Shown one piece after another: positions 50,201 to 56,319 of a DNA stretch of 64,000 nucleotides. The translations under genes were made by a program, and so were the position numbers. The stretch spans positions 248,001 through 312,000 of the forward strand of contig NZ_JAGGNR010000012.1 in NCBI RefSeq assembly GCF_018614975.1, read 5' to 3'. The first letter of the stretch is position 1; each line of letters begins with the position of its first letter. This stretch comes from Paenibacillus polymyxa. Lineage in GTDB: Bacteria > Bacillota > Bacilli > Paenibacillales > Paenibacillaceae. The notes under the pieces were generated by a model. The model had not been told where the DNA came from and ran no database searches. It saw only the letters and a program-made list of their open reading frames with translations.

Positions 50201-51876
50201 AGACAAAAACGGAGCGTGTCATTCTTGCCGCCATGCGACAGATACTCGGTAATCCAAGCATTGGTGTGGAAGATCACTTCTTTCAAAATGGGGGGCATTC
50301 GCTTAAAGCAATTGCATTCACTCAAATTTTGTCAAAAGAAGGAATTGCCATCAGTGTGAACGAATTATTCCAATATCCGACAGTTAGAGGACTTGCCAAA
50401 TTGGTAGACATTAATCCTCCTGCGTCAGTTTGGTCAGAAGATAGCCTGCATATTCAGTCCCCGATAGTCATACCACAGGACATAACACTTCATGAGAAAC
50501 AACTGGACAGCCTGGTCCTGCATGTCTTAAATAGCTGCAATCAGGTTTCATCCTTCATGGCGGGCATGAGCCCTATGGGTCAATTCCCACTATCTCCAAT
50601 TCAACAAGCACATGCTTCTACGACTTCACGAGCAAGCGGATTTACAACAACGCTGGAAGGCGAATTGAATGAACAAGCTGTAAAAAACCTGATTCTTGGG
50701 GTTATATCCCGGCATCAGTTGCTGCACAGCATGATATATGAGGAAGAACAATTGTATTGGCATTCATGTGATATGTCCTTAGCGGCGGACATGCTGCAAC
50801 AGCTTATCCCATATCTTGATATTCGTCATTATGCTTCGGCTACAATGGAGCAGCTGGAGTACAAACTGGTTCAGTCTCTGTTACACAAAACGTATAAGCT
50901 GAAGGAACTACCATGGCGTCTGTGTATTTTGCGTACAGGAGCCACAGAGCATAAGCTGATTTGGAGTTTTGATCACCTTGCGTTTGATGGTATGAGTGCC
51001 CAAATCATCAAACAGCAACTTGAGTCGAAGGCATTATATAGACCACAAGGTGTAGAGATCGAGAGTGATCTTCTGTACCAAGTACGAAATTATGAGGATT
51101 ATGTAAATTTTCTGTCTCAAGGCCCCATTGGGGTATCTGAAGATGAAATGAAGAAACAATACTCGCTTCAGGCATGGCATAGATGTAACACCATCGTCAT
51201 GAACAAGTTGAAAGAAATAGAAACATTGTCGCCTTCAGCGATGACTGTCGAGTTGTCCCTTGCAGGGAAGGAGCCTGCAGATGTTTGGTGGACATGCTTT
51301 GAAACTTTTGCCAACATCATTGCGGATTATCTGAATATAAGCCAACTGCCAATAGCCCTGGTTCATTATGGAAGGGAGTATGGCGAAGAATCCTACTACG
51401 ATTATGTGGGAGAATTCCTTGACCTGATTCCAGTACTTGTAGACAGTGAATTCATAGAGGAAGATCTGTTGAAACGTCTGGAATTTACGAAGCGACACAG
51501 CATTAACTTTATGGCACTTACCCATGATTCTTCCCTCTCGGCAAAATATGATGGCATACAGGAACAATTGGGAACTGCCTACAGGCAAGCAGAACAGGAG
51601 CCGCGTCAGATGATTCTGTTTAATTATCAAGGCTTCATCTCCAGCAGCGAGGCGATCCCAATTTCGTCTCACTCGTCGGATGACCAAGATTCGAATTCGG
51701 GACTCGCCCAATTCGAATGGGTTATTCGCTACGACGAAGAGTGTCTGTACGTACATCTGGCCTGTCAGGCTGGTCTGGATATCAAACGTATGAAACAGCT
51801 GATTGATGACAAGCTTGGTAGCGATGTGAAAGTGGTAGTTCACAATGAGGCAATGGAGGTGCAACATGTCCAGTAA
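35098..51876 (+). CDS. giant hybrid NRPS-PKS, five modules plus terminal C-like domain
   Basis: A 5,592-residue assembly-line enzyme. Domain order: C-A-PCP, KS-AT-ACP, C-A-PCP, KS-AT(dead)-ACP, C-A-PCP, C-like. It would add three amino acids alternating with two ketide units. Every carrier domain keeps its phosphopantetheine serine, and all KS triads are intact. No KR, DH, ER, methyltransferase, epimerase or thioesterase domain is present, so any beta-keto change and the release step need partners. The leading C domain means it accepts an acyl chain, probably from the FAAL-ACP-KS protein encoded next. The likely start is the ATG at 35098 (10 bases from GAGG); GTG at 35089 or 35095 is possible. 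The next gene overlaps its end by 11 bases. Confidence 0.93.
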   Translation: MVQKTVELSETQKGIYFDCQVNDPASYNISASMQFDHLQIEIFRRAIELLMYEQVVLRTRIEIQNDVPVLSVHEDMGYSLVLWDLSSENQENSKEQQLEALVDECIGTPFELEKGPLFRIMIVQMDKSRYILTLCIHHLICDGMSLELMRNKLIQSYTCLLEDQPVDVKLDEGFISYVEAENKKLHENKYSKEQEYWFNKMKGAEPLSLKHDFPAGSLQEGIGHELRFDISESLMADITQMSKDNEVTVFMFFMGAFGILMSKYVGTDDITFASPYSHRPGMDLEETIGCFVHMLPMRFHIDLESTLKPLLQQVATTWMDTYRNIGYPNNLIVRDSMLQAQPGSPSLFDISFVYDSYEEDMLGTRILDQDKVTFPGDLMVVLSRLPQGAQLKLQYKPSLFREDSMERMGQRFLYLLNQLVTNSDLKISEFSLLMQDEKENLLYRFNQTSYFPYTPQHIMDIFHDKVTRFPERVALMEGKQHQTYAQVNAKANQLARQIVASKKSDNAAVGVQMPRSSDMVIALLAVLKAGCAFVPVDPSYPLSRKAYIISDADISIVLAMQPEKDDETLDVQYMYVEGDQAYTGDASNLEEALNPHSLAYIMYTSGSTGKPKGVMIENHSVVNTLLDLERRFPMQAQDVYLLKTAYTFDVSATELFGWFMGEGALSILEPGAEKDPARIVSTVASHKVTHINFVPTLFRLFLETMELRSDLSVLETLKWMFVGGEAVTPDIIEKFNRLGIRASLENVYGPTECTIWVSHYPLSHYEGLGNVPIGYPLNESRWYVVGNHGELQPLGIPGELCLSGVGLARGYLNLEQMTREKFVPNPFFQEGQDAEHFRYMYRTGDLVRSLPSGTIEYLGRIDFQVKIQGARLETGEIENTLSSYPGVIQTVVVMKSFEGRSGLLYAFYLSEQELPSVELREHLSRLLPAYMIPSVFVHKSEFPLNSSGKIDRKALMADITHAHTSSTFYTAPSSELEKVIAEVWAEVLGVERVGRDDHFFELGGNSFSVIQAHNKLKHYTDVEFPVPRFFECPTLRQFAALGPKDEGVPIPTEREKLFQRKDGIMREDIAIVGMAVNVPGAEDIREFWSNLVERRESIHFYSDDELRELGVEEALLHSPRYVKAKGRANGIDEFDAGFFDYTPGEAKMMSPQFRLLYQGIWEALEDAGCRPDEAGKVGVFLGGSDDFEWYRQVLFNDANYSSKYEAFTLSTNHFLATRMAYKLNLKGPAYTALTGCSTSLVTPHLACQSLIVGECDVAVAGGITVELPNEGGYIFEDGMMFSTDGHCRPFDAAASGTVFSNGMGIVVLKRVTDALRDGDHIYGVIKGSAINNDGQEKLSFLAPSVSGQAEVIQDAYKVAGVDPETVSYIEAHGTGTLLGDPIEVNSLTRAFASDQKQFCYLGSVKGNVGHMDTAAGVVGLIKVALSLGQGYIPGTANYEQPNPKIDFLNTPFKVNAQGVDWKQGNLGVMRAGINSFGVGGTNAHMVLEEAPEMEKCSPDDDVNILLFSAKTEYSLNRTAERIMEHLTQQPEQSVSNAAWTLQSGRSVFAYRKALILDKTWKDNPDKLLQQLGKARVYHSAQGTRPVYFMFPGQGSQYQGMGAELYRSTEQAGLAPIFRSYIQEILDLLPAEEREDMLSVVYGDQQPERINQTEYSQFALFMTSYALAKSLLDLGIKPDGMIGHSIGELAAAAVAGVFELGDAVKLVRLRGRLMQQQQPGVMLAIMADAQQVKSQLEEDMWLALVNTTGSSVIGGTAEAISRMEAKAEGLGWKCIRVKTSHAFHTPMMNQAAEEFRRYLTEHSLHTPQIPLLSNTSGTWALGDEITQPDYWSRHILQPVLFESNLAEVLKDERAVLIEVGAGRTLSSFARQHSQSRDSQTVLNMLRHARETEQDSIYVNRRLAELWCEGIEPDWKVLKGQTVRRKCSLPTYVFNKQSYPVSVSLSGSSAAEGMGTGDDTGHAEQGKGSGSTLVKGTVYTGGSDQLKQIVLDAYRTIFGIDDLDEEVNFFTVGGDSLKAVSLSAWIRSHLGIQPEVADIFNHSTPIQLAEHLYVMAKPKVDQQTIQSAPPMDAYPISSAQMRMFTQAMLDPGNTAYNLPSATIIEGELDRIRVETALQKLMQHHETLRTSFEIRGGQIVQIIQPSVRLSMGYAEQHVADDQELPAMIETLIRPFDLGSAPLMRVELIKIGERKHLLFFDIHHIIADGTSVEIITRDFNDLYFGKEHAVRLQYKDYAVWQQQRLASQEYNSHQTYWLDHLGPSLPVLQLPLDHERPSQRSMQGGRLHFTLSRSLTQHLHELASSSEASMYMVMLSVWNLLLAHRSGQQDIVVGTPVAGRMQEEWKETVGMFVNMIAMRNFPTFDRTYTDFLRELKQHTLDAFAYQEYPFNELVAQLGVTRELNRNPVFDVCFDYQNMDLHGLELHGLQFSSFPVETGTSTYDLLMTCQENREKQVIEGYIEYSLDLFRPDTVEGMMQEFIGLCQEVVQQPNLSLSELFERNECSHEHSVHHLAGPRLDYNPAVGLHRLFELQAEHTPDKKALLVSSGAAFTYRELNEKANTLAWKLIDQGVRRDEPVGILSRRDESLIIMLLAVLKAGAAYVPLDPAFPPQRILNMIEDSRMNVLLCTPDEEGTVTFSGERFVYDPTAQDVRSSVNPDVSLLSSDLSCVIFTSGSTGRPKGVMITHEAMVNFVEDIRHRHIFAHETDRIISVTTISFDIFGFEVWTPLCTGYSLYLANEQEQLDPALASRRIREHGITHILSTVSRIKAFVENPEFAQALGNLRCVLTGGENVPVGLLTDLKRLTPARVFNMYGPTETTIWSTTKELNDTAAITIGKPITNTEIYILNDEGEILPPGSYGELCIAGKGLSRGYLHNAAETDARFIANSNVLGGRLYRTGDLACILPDGDVELMGRLDQQVKIRGYRIELNEIEQAAMNYERVREAVVKVEGAEPHSLQLILFYSLKPGIGPSVMEDEDVQLRTWLKQRLPQYMMPSRMIRLENLPVLPNGKLNRNALCLADFETGERDNPALVYGSSIQGIERAKVDLEQMLIATWKEILNLDTVNIHDHFFDIGGNSLGLILINNRLNAYLDKSVPLVQLFEHSSIASLVNHLVAEQMLPTVTQQVQEESGHITSAGYPVTNSDPTTAPKEYVMSTVEHSKVEQSRPEQSIPFASEHSSRISSSTDIAVIGMAGHFPGSRNIEEFWDNLMAGKDGITRLNEEDLTAAGVRPEDFKHPDYVRAKGVLHDTEYFDSGFFEYPHQESNMMDPQIRLLHQCSWEALEHAGCDPYSYEGSIGLFAGSGLSLPWMVQFLGRSGNLLQSFEAMTLNEKDYITTRVSHKLNLRGPSMAVQTACSTSLVAIHQAAESLIRGECDVALAGGVSISYPLKEGYHWHEGMIYSKDGHCRPFDEQASGTVSGNGCGMVVLKSLRDAQRDGDHIYAVIKGSAINNDGMDKIGYTAPSVAGQVKVIQSALHRSGVSPKEISYLEAHGTGTKLGDPIEIEALRQSWGTDRRNYCALGSVKANIGHLDAAAGVAGFIKTVLTLYHRVVPPQIHMNRTNPMLELEHSPFYINKEPQPLEDAKRILRAGVSSFGIGGTNAHVILEQPPVQESQANYESLLLLPFSAKSESALERTYDSVLQAIHALPEQLPNAAWTLQKGRSRFIHRKALIVVDGYIPPSEQSVEFETQASVMNGKPKVMFYLSGNANWEARKIRELYASVYRSQVSEIFKQHFEEILNLFESKEQYAIRQGMGRSLTNSRLERMQCFVMQYALYKTVMQLGIKPDAVCGQGVGELVGLVISDALDPVHAVGLLYNLEHWSLEEGALSDALTGRATDATVTDHASSIAPLLSPNFLFTLLNRKNLSESAEHTLWIVSNQQQDTDQIAPDSCSEPNIIALTGDRQSLLEADVYLMKVLAFCWCSGMELDWEQLNGTGRRQKISLPTYSFDPIVHQHDVALYQLAGMSQVVAGSIAASDQSPSGKVRVQRNVDEIRHVLSQLWQELLGNGEVSLEDDFFELGGHSLKAISLASRIKEMFGLNLGLEEVFDHSVFEHMVQWIAEHQATSDSDSVNPILPVPKKEKYKTTSAQRRMYVVHEWMKGESTAYNLASSYMVRGKLDPAQFRVIMDALVERHEAFRTRFEMIDGELFQVVEDQVPSVVELLELETAGLEQVMEWIQPFDLTSAPLVRVKLIHLSQEEHILFIDMHHIISDQSSIAILMQDFARMYRGETLQSLDIQYKDYAEWRDEAAPHGRSVEDAEFWIQEFEDMPAPVEWLTDFPRHGASSYRGDRLSIELGESLSTQVNDFCTQQGLTPYMLFMATLNLLIWKYTGQDDLVVGTAVAGREKPELDNVMGMFVNMLAIRTTMDREWSVEAYLNAIRSKLLSCYQHQHYPYEALVEQLGLFGDLSRNPLFDVVLNYINMGTDDPEAGELILEPWVEGKVDAKFDLTWTLVEHKQCYTVELDYRSDLFKAESMELMLDKFRYILSQITTGDNERIAQIKLTTPEEEEWLLYGVNDNAAQYPRDATISQLFEEQVHVHAQKTALVWEDGEWSYADLYERVQWLAFRLLGQGVKSGSSIALILDRGPIQMISILATLKVGCSYVPIDPASPPSRIEFILQDCDAAVLLTETAYASTWQSVVPCIVPADELAAFDSGDMPEPVEHMNKTALDPAYIIYTSGSTGTPKGTAMSHRNVTKVMKNSNFVTVVPEDRILQISNYAFDGSIFDIFASLMNGATLVLTSKETILDMARLADVIRQQRISVFYIPTSLFNMLVDWDAECLKNVRRVMFGGEAASVSHANKALACVGPGRLLNGYGPTEATFFASYHLLQQTEPYTGSLPIGYPLSNTALYVLDNELKPVPPNVPGELYISGDAVGIGYLNREDLTRKHFLDDPFRKGERMYRTGDIVKRLIDGSLIFIERSDFQVKIRGFRIELSEIGNCMEHLSGVRDAFVMTATEPSGSLYIAAFYTSDTGADAEYIRRELHQQLPEYMVPARIIRMDHLPINANGKVDRRALSENLVEEQQRSLEGSSPQTKTERVILAAMRQILGNPSIGVEDHFFQNGGHSLKAIAFTQILSKEGIAISVNELFQYPTVRGLAKLVDINPPASVWSEDSLHIQSPIVIPQDITLHEKQLDSLVLHVLNSCNQVSSFMAGMSPMGQFPLSPIQQAHASTTSRASGFTTTLEGELNEQAVKNLILGVISRHQLLHSMIYEEEQLYWHSCDMSLAADMLQQLIPYLDIRHYASATMEQLEYKLVQSLLHKTYKLKELPWRLCILRTGATEHKLIWSFDHLAFDGMSAQIIKQQLESKALYRPQGVEIESDLLYQVRNYEDYVNFLSQGPIGVSEDEMKKQYSLQAWHRCNTIVMNKLKEIETLSPSAMTVELSLAGKEPADVWWTCFETFANIIADYLNISQLPIALVHYGREYGEESYYDYVGEFLDLIPVLVDSEFIEEDLLKRLEFTKRHSINFMALTHDSSLSAKYDGIQEQLGTAYRQAEQEPRQMILFNYQGFISSSEAIPISSHSSDDQDSNSGLAQFEWVIRYDEECLYVHLACQAGLDIKRMKQLIDDKLGSDVKVVVHNEAMEVQHVQ
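38302..41260 (+). other. module 2: KS-AT-ACP, malonyl-type AT
   Basis: KS1 (38302-39573) has the active cysteine in TGCSTSL and the histidines in EAHGTGT and GNVGH; the G before the cysteine is unusual for TACSS. AT1 (about 39850-40720) is complete: PGQGSQ, GHSIGE at 40141, and HAFH, which points to malonyl-CoA. ACP1 (41041-41250) has GGDS with its serine at 41137. No reductive domain follows, so the unit stays beta-keto unless altered in trans. Confidence 0.87.
41311..44430 (+). other. module 3: C-A-PCP
   Basis: C2 (about 41311-42600) has an intact HHIIADG. A2 (about 42660-44160) has FTSGSTGRPKG, MYGPTE and YRTGD. Its pocket reads D-I-F-L-L-G-M-I-W-K, close to glycine-type codes such as DILQLGLIWK, so glycine is a weak prediction. 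PCP2 (about 44221-44430) has FFDIGGNS. A Ser/Glu/Gln-rich linker of roughly 70 residues precedes the next KS. Confidence 0.82.
44650..47270 (+). other. module 4: KS-AT(inactive)-ACP
   Basis: KS2 (44650-45915) is intact: TACSTSL, EAHGTGT, NIGH. The AT region (about 46183-46880) is a relic. The PGQGSQ loop reads SGNANW, the nucleophile motif GHSxG reads GQGVG at 46462-46476 with the serine replaced by glycine, and the HAFH region and the C-terminal subdomain are missing. The post-AT linker (LDWEQL...SLPTYSFDP) and ACP2 (about 47059-47270, FFELGGHS) remain. The module needs an acyltransferase in trans. Confidence 0.88.
47341..50410 (+). other. module 5: C-A-PCP
   Basis: C3 (about 47341-48600) has HHIISDQ, with Q in place of the final G of HHxxxDG; the catalytic His and Asp remain. 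A3 (about 48676-50160) has YTSGSTGTPKG, GYGPTE and YRTGD. The pocket D-G-F-Y-M-G-G-F-F-K is nearest to aliphatic Ile/Val-type codes such as DGFFLGVVYK, a weak prediction. PCP3 (about 50206-50410) has FFQNGGHS. Confidence 0.82.
50575..51830 (+). other. terminal condensation-like domain
   Basis: About 420 residues at the end of the giant protein have the condensation-domain fold: FPLSPIQQAH (C1-like), and DHLAFDG at 50971-50991 in place of HHxxxDG, so the second (catalytic) histidine and the DG are kept while the first histidine is aspartate. No carrier or adenylation domain follows on this protein. It could release the chain onto a free amine or alcohol, cyclise it, pass it on, or be idle. Confidence 0.7.
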
Positions 51877-54800
51877 ATCCATACAGCGAGGACCCGAGCT
51901 GATTGTGCCAGAGCATTATTCAACAGTGGCTGAGATGTTAATCTACATTGCAGATACTCATCCAGAAAAGGGAATGACCTATATCAGCTCTTCAGGTGAC
52001 GAACAGTTTGAATCATATCCTGAACTACTGATGCAGGCGCGCAAGTACCTGCAGTCTCTTCAGGAGCAAGGCATTCAACAAGGACAGGTCGTTATTTTGG
52101 AAATTGACCAGTCACAGGAATTTTACCGTACCTTTTGGGCTTGTATGCTGGGGGGCATTATTGTCGCCCCGGTTAGTCCTCCGGCTGCCTGGGAACCAGG
52201 CTCAGCCGGTCTGGAGAAATTCACGAAAGTGTGGGAGGTACTCGGGCGTCCGGTAGTGATCGTCGAGGAAGCCTACATGCGCAAGTATAAGCAGCTTGCG
52301 GAAAGTCCGGTATTCAAAGGTCTTATGTTGATTAGCGTGAACCAGCTTCAAGCAGGCCAACAGATGGCTGATCTATGCCCAACCTCTCCTGATGACATTG
52401 TGTTTCTGCAATTCTCATCAGGAAGCACGGGAATTCCCAAAGGTGTGCAGTTAACAAATCACAATATTATCGCCAACAGTATTGCATGCAAGACATTTCT
52501 TGGAGCCGAAGAAGGAGATAATGTGTTTACCTGGTTGCCGCATACGCATGATATGGGGATATTTGGACAGCACCTGACACCCGTCCTGAGTGGAGCCAAC
52601 ATCATGGTGATGTCACCTTATACCTTCGTACGGTCGCCTTATCTGTTCTTGCGCAAGATTACGGAGCATCAGGGAAAATGGTTTTGCTGTACCAATTTCG
52701 GTTTCGAATGGATGGTTCAGAAGATCCCGGATTCCAAGCTCTCAACGCTTGATCTGTCTTCACTGCGTATGACCTTGAATGGTGCAGAGCCTATATCAAC
52801 GTCTGTTATCGAGCGATTTGTCAAAAAATTCAGCTCTTGTGGCTATCGTCCCAATATGATGTTTCCTGCGTATGGCATGGCCGAAGCGACAGTAGGTGTA
52901 TGTACCTCCAGACTGGGGGAAGAGCCGCGAATTGAACGTATTTCGCGTTCACGGCTGGTGCAGGAAGGACTGGCTGTGCCAGTCCAGCTATCTGGCAGTG
53001 ATAGTCATACTTCGGATGTGATCGAATTTGTCCATGAAGGATATCCCATGACAGGGATTCAAATCCGGATTGCGGATGAACAGGGTGAAGTGCTGGATGA
53101 GCGGGTCGTTGGCGAAATCCAGATCCGTGGGGAATCGGTAACCTCCGGATATTACAGTCTCCCGGAGATCAATCGTGAAATGTATGTGGATGGGTGGCTT
53201 CGCACTGGAGATTTGGGTTATATGGCTGATGGCTCCCTGGTTGTAAGCGGACGAATCAAGGACATTGTGTTTATTCGGGGACAGAACCATTATGCGCATG
53301 ATCTTGAAGAAATTTTGTACCAGAATAGCAGCATTCCGAGAGGGAATCTGACGGTAGTCGGGCACTTTAACAGCCTCAAACAAGTAGAGGAGCTGCTTGT
53401 ATTTGTTAAATACAAATCGGGCACTCCACAGTTTCTGGATGTACGACAGGATCTGATCCAACGTATGAGGGCTGGATTGGGTATTGAGATCACCCATGTT
53501 CTCCCAATCAAGGTTATTCCCAAAACCACGAGTGGCAAGGTACAGCGCTTCATGCTGAGAAACGAATATGAGTGTGGAGTATTTAACAAAGACATCGAGG
53601 CCATTGAAGAGCTGATTCGCGAAAACACACAACAGCAACAACACGAGACGGCTTCCGCATCGTCTTTGGAGTATACCGTCCGTAAAGCCTGTGCCGAAAT
53701 TCTTCAATTGCCTGTAGGAAAGATTGAGATGGATACTTCTTTTCTCGCACTTGGAGGCAATTCCATCCTCTCCTATCAATTACTTGACAAGCTGTCTGCA
53801 CATATGGGCCGTGAATTGGGACAAGAACTGCTTGTTTTTTGCAGTACAGTGCGTGAGATGGTGGAATATCTGCAGGAACTTCCAGCAGAGACGAAGCACT
53901 TTGAACAAGCTGAAACAACAGATAATCACCTGAATGTACATCGTGCTATTGCTATTACCGGACTGTCTCTGCGTCTGCCTGATGCCGACACCCAAGAGCA
54001 GTTCTGGAGCAATTTGGTTAACGGACTAGATAGTGTTGACCGGGTTAGCTTAGAGCGTGCAACACGTTCCAAGCAACCCGATTGGGATGACTGGATTGGG
54101 GAACTGAAGCAACCGGATACGTTTGATCATGAGTTCTTTGAAATCCCGTCTGAACAAGCTGCATTTATGGATCCGCAGCATCGCAAGCTGCTGGAAGTTG
54201 CTCATGAGGCGCTGGAGGATGCGGGTATGCTCGTCGACCATGAGGATAAGCGTGATGTGGGTGTGTATGTAGGGATCAACCCAAGCACTTACTTCGATCT
54301 GGTTGTTGATTATATGAACCGGAGTCTTGGAAAGGCTGTTCATTCTCACGCTATGGTAGGCAATATGTCCAATATAGCAGCGGCCTCCATTTCACACATG
54401 TACAATTTTACAGGGCCGGCACTGTCCATAGATACGGCATGTTCTTCCTTTCTGGTAGCACTGACACAAGCTGTGGCGGCGATTCAGGACAAGCGTATCT
54501 CTGGGGCAGTTGTAGGTGGGGCGAACATTTTGGCTACACCTCATGTTCATCAACTATCACGCAATGCTGGAATCTGTTCTTCTACTCAACATACGAAGGT
54601 ATTTGACCGGGAAGCAGATGGTTCAGTCCTGGGGGAAGGTGCTGTTGTTGTATATTTGGAGCCGCTAACAGAGGCAGTTCGCAACAATAAACATATTTAT
54701 GGTGTGATTCGCGGGACAGCGGTGAATAACGACGGATATTCCCTGGGCATTATGGCACCCAACCCTCAGGGGCAATATGAGGTACTCCGTGCCGCTTATC

Positions 54801-56065
54801 GCGATGCCAACCTAAACCCGAGCGAGATTTCTTATATTGAAGCACATGGATCGGGGACAAGGATTGGAGATCCAATTGAGGTGAATGCCTTGCTGCGACT
54901 GTTCCGGGAAAAGGGATATACAAGCGACAATTCAATTGGATTAGGTTCAGTCAAAACCAATATTGGACATTTATTTGCAGCCTCCAGTGGAGCCAGTCTT
55001 GCCAAGGTTCTGCTCAGTATGCAGCATGGGGAACTGGCACCAAGTTTGCATATGGATAATCCGAATCCTGCCCTCCGACTGGACCAATCGCCGTTCCATA
55101 TCGTTAGCGAGCATAGAACGTGGGATGTACCTGAAGGAAAAACGCGGAAGGCAGGCATCAGTTCATTTGGCCTGGGAGGAACGAATGCCCACATTGTGCT
55201 GGAAGAATGGAAAGCCCCTGTCCGTGCAGATGCCCCGGCACGCGGCCAGTTGTTAACGTTCTCTGCCAAATCAGAGCAGGCCTTAAAAAAGCTGATTGAT
55301 AACACGGAGCAATATGTGAAGCAGCATGCGGACCTGGCACCAGAGGATCTTTGTTTTACCCGGAACAGATATAGAAAACATTATCGGTATCGTGCAGCAG
55401 TAACTGTCAGCTCAACCGGAGAGTGGAACATTGAAGAGATGGAATTTGGCTTCAAGCCTAGAAACCGAGCTGCTCGTGTCAATATTGTGGTTGGGGGGCA
55501 TGAGATTCGCGGAGAAGATGAAGCGGAGGCTCGTCAAGTAATCAGGCCAGACGATTCTAATGAAGATACGGTATCTACCTTGAACTACTGGGTGACCTTG
55601 CTTGAGACACTTGTACGTCTGGTCCCTTCCATTCAGGAGATTCGAGGAATAGCTGCAGGAGAGGAGCTTGTATCCAGTTTACATCTGGATGGCGAGGAAC
55701 ATCACAGCGCTCATGCAAGTCAATCCATTCCAGTGAACAACAGAGTGACGTTAGACAGTCTGCAAGACACACCTGGCAAGATGGCAAGTGCCGACATTGT
55801 AATTATGATTGCTGCAGATCATACAATGCAGCAGCTTGAATACGGTGGCAAGGAGAGCTTCATCCGCCTGTCTGCCGAGCCGACACTTACCATGGAGGAT
55901 CAGCTTGCTTTATTGCTGGGACAGCTTTATATACGTGGTGCTGCGCTGGATTGGGAACAGTTACATCCGAATGGCTCTGGCCAGATTGTACATCTGCCAG
56001 CACATCCATTCGAGCCTTATGTGCATTGGATAGATGTGAATCAGGGAACGGAGGTCATGATATGA
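51866..56065 (+). CDS. FAAL-ACP-KS protein with relic of an AT (lipid starter and first extension)
   Basis: A 1,399-residue protein. Residues 1 to about 585 are a fatty-acyl-AMP ligase (FSSGSTGIPKG, TWLPHTHDMG, PAYGMAEATVG, LRTGDLG), followed by an ACP near 605-675 (LALGGNS). KS3 spans 53942-55212 with DTACSSF, EAHGSGT and TNIGH. The remaining 280 residues hold the KS-AT linker (LLTFSAKSEQALKKL) and the post-AT linker (LDWEQL...HLPAHPFEPYVHW), but no GHSxG and no usable AT. The KS can only be fed in trans, presumably by the AT encoded three genes on. This matches the AL-ACP-KS head of iturin-family synthases. The ATG at 51866 lies behind GGAGGTG and overlaps the previous gene by 11 bases; the stop overlaps the next start as ATGA. 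Confidence 0.9.
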   Translation: MSSKSIQRGPELIVPEHYSTVAEMLIYIADTHPEKGMTYISSSGDEQFESYPELLMQARKYLQSLQEQGIQQGQVVILEIDQSQEFYRTFWACMLGGIIVAPVSPPAAWEPGSAGLEKFTKVWEVLGRPVVIVEEAYMRKYKQLAESPVFKGLMLISVNQLQAGQQMADLCPTSPDDIVFLQFSSGSTGIPKGVQLTNHNIIANSIACKTFLGAEEGDNVFTWLPHTHDMGIFGQHLTPVLSGANIMVMSPYTFVRSPYLFLRKITEHQGKWFCCTNFGFEWMVQKIPDSKLSTLDLSSLRMTLNGAEPISTSVIERFVKKFSSCGYRPNMMFPAYGMAEATVGVCTSRLGEEPRIERISRSRLVQEGLAVPVQLSGSDSHTSDVIEFVHEGYPMTGIQIRIADEQGEVLDERVVGEIQIRGESVTSGYYSLPEINREMYVDGWLRTGDLGYMADGSLVVSGRIKDIVFIRGQNHYAHDLEEILYQNSSIPRGNLTVVGHFNSLKQVEELLVFVKYKSGTPQFLDVRQDLIQRMRAGLGIEITHVLPIKVIPKTTSGKVQRFMLRNEYECGVFNKDIEAIEELIRENTQQQQHETASASSLEYTVRKACAEILQLPVGKIEMDTSFLALGGNSILSYQLLDKLSAHMGRELGQELLVFCSTVREMVEYLQELPAETKHFEQAETTDNHLNVHRAIAITGLSLRLPDADTQEQFWSNLVNGLDSVDRVSLERATRSKQPDWDDWIGELKQPDTFDHEFFEIPSEQAAFMDPQHRKLLEVAHEALEDAGMLVDHEDKRDVGVYVGINPSTYFDLVVDYMNRSLGKAVHSHAMVGNMSNIAAASISHMYNFTGPALSIDTACSSFLVALTQAVAAIQDKRISGAVVGGANILATPHVHQLSRNAGICSSTQHTKVFDREADGSVLGEGAVVVYLEPLTEAVRNNKHIYGVIRGTAVNNDGYSLGIMAPNPQGQYEVLRAAYRDANLNPSEISYIEAHGSGTRIGDPIEVNALLRLFREKGYTSDNSIGLGSVKTNIGHLFAASSGASLAKVLLSMQHGELAPSLHMDNPNPALRLDQSPFHIVSEHRTWDVPEGKTRKAGISSFGLGGTNAHIVLEEWKAPVRADAPARGQLLTFSAKSEQALKKLIDNTEQYVKQHADLAPEDLCFTRNRYRKHYRYRAAVTVSSTGEWNIEEMEFGFKPRNRAARVNIVVGGHEIRGEDEAEARQVIRPDDSNEDTVSTLNYWVTLLETLVRLVPSIQEIRGIAAGEELVSSLHLDGEEHHSAHASQSIPVNNRVTLDSLQDTPGKMASADIVIMIAADHTMQQLEYGGKESFIRLSAEPTLTMEDQLALLLGQLYIRGAALDWEQLHPNGSGQIVHLPAHPFEPYVHWIDVNQGTEVMI

Positions 56066-56319
56066 CAAAAGAAGAAATTGAGCTTTTTATCAAAAGCGAG
56101 ATTGCTGCAGCGTTGAATCAGGAGCCAGAGGACATCGATGAAGAGATGAATTTTTTGAAAATAGGTGTCTCATCTGTACAGGCGCTCAAGATCATTAACC
56201 GTGCGCGTAAGCATCTTCAAGTTGACATCAGTCCGGTTGCGTTGTTTGAATACAAAACAATTGCCGAGTTCGCCGCTTATCTCAATGAATCTCTTCTTCA
56301 AGAGGGGGTTGCCGAATGA
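56062..56319 (+). CDS. stand-alone acyl carrier protein
   Basis: An 85-residue carrier protein with the four-helix ACP pattern. The phosphopantetheine serine is most likely in FLKIGVSSVQALKI, where GVSS replaces the usual GxDS. LQVDISPVALFEYKTIAEFAAYL is the helix III-IV region. Its start overlaps the stop of the KS protein gene (ATGA), and its own stop overlaps the dehydrogenase gene. The KS protein lacks an ACP after its KS, so this could be the missing downstream carrier that holds the extended beta-keto chain. It could instead carry an extender unit. Confidence 0.88.
   Translation: MTKEEIELFIKSEIAAALNQEPEDIDEEMNFLKIGVSSVQALKIINRARKHLQVDISPVALFEYKTIAEFAAYLNESLLQEGVAE

Noticed and set aside
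52988..53779. Antisense frame of 263 codons inside the FAAL-ACP-KS gene
   Set aside because: Shadow of the coding strand; no recognisable domain or start signal.
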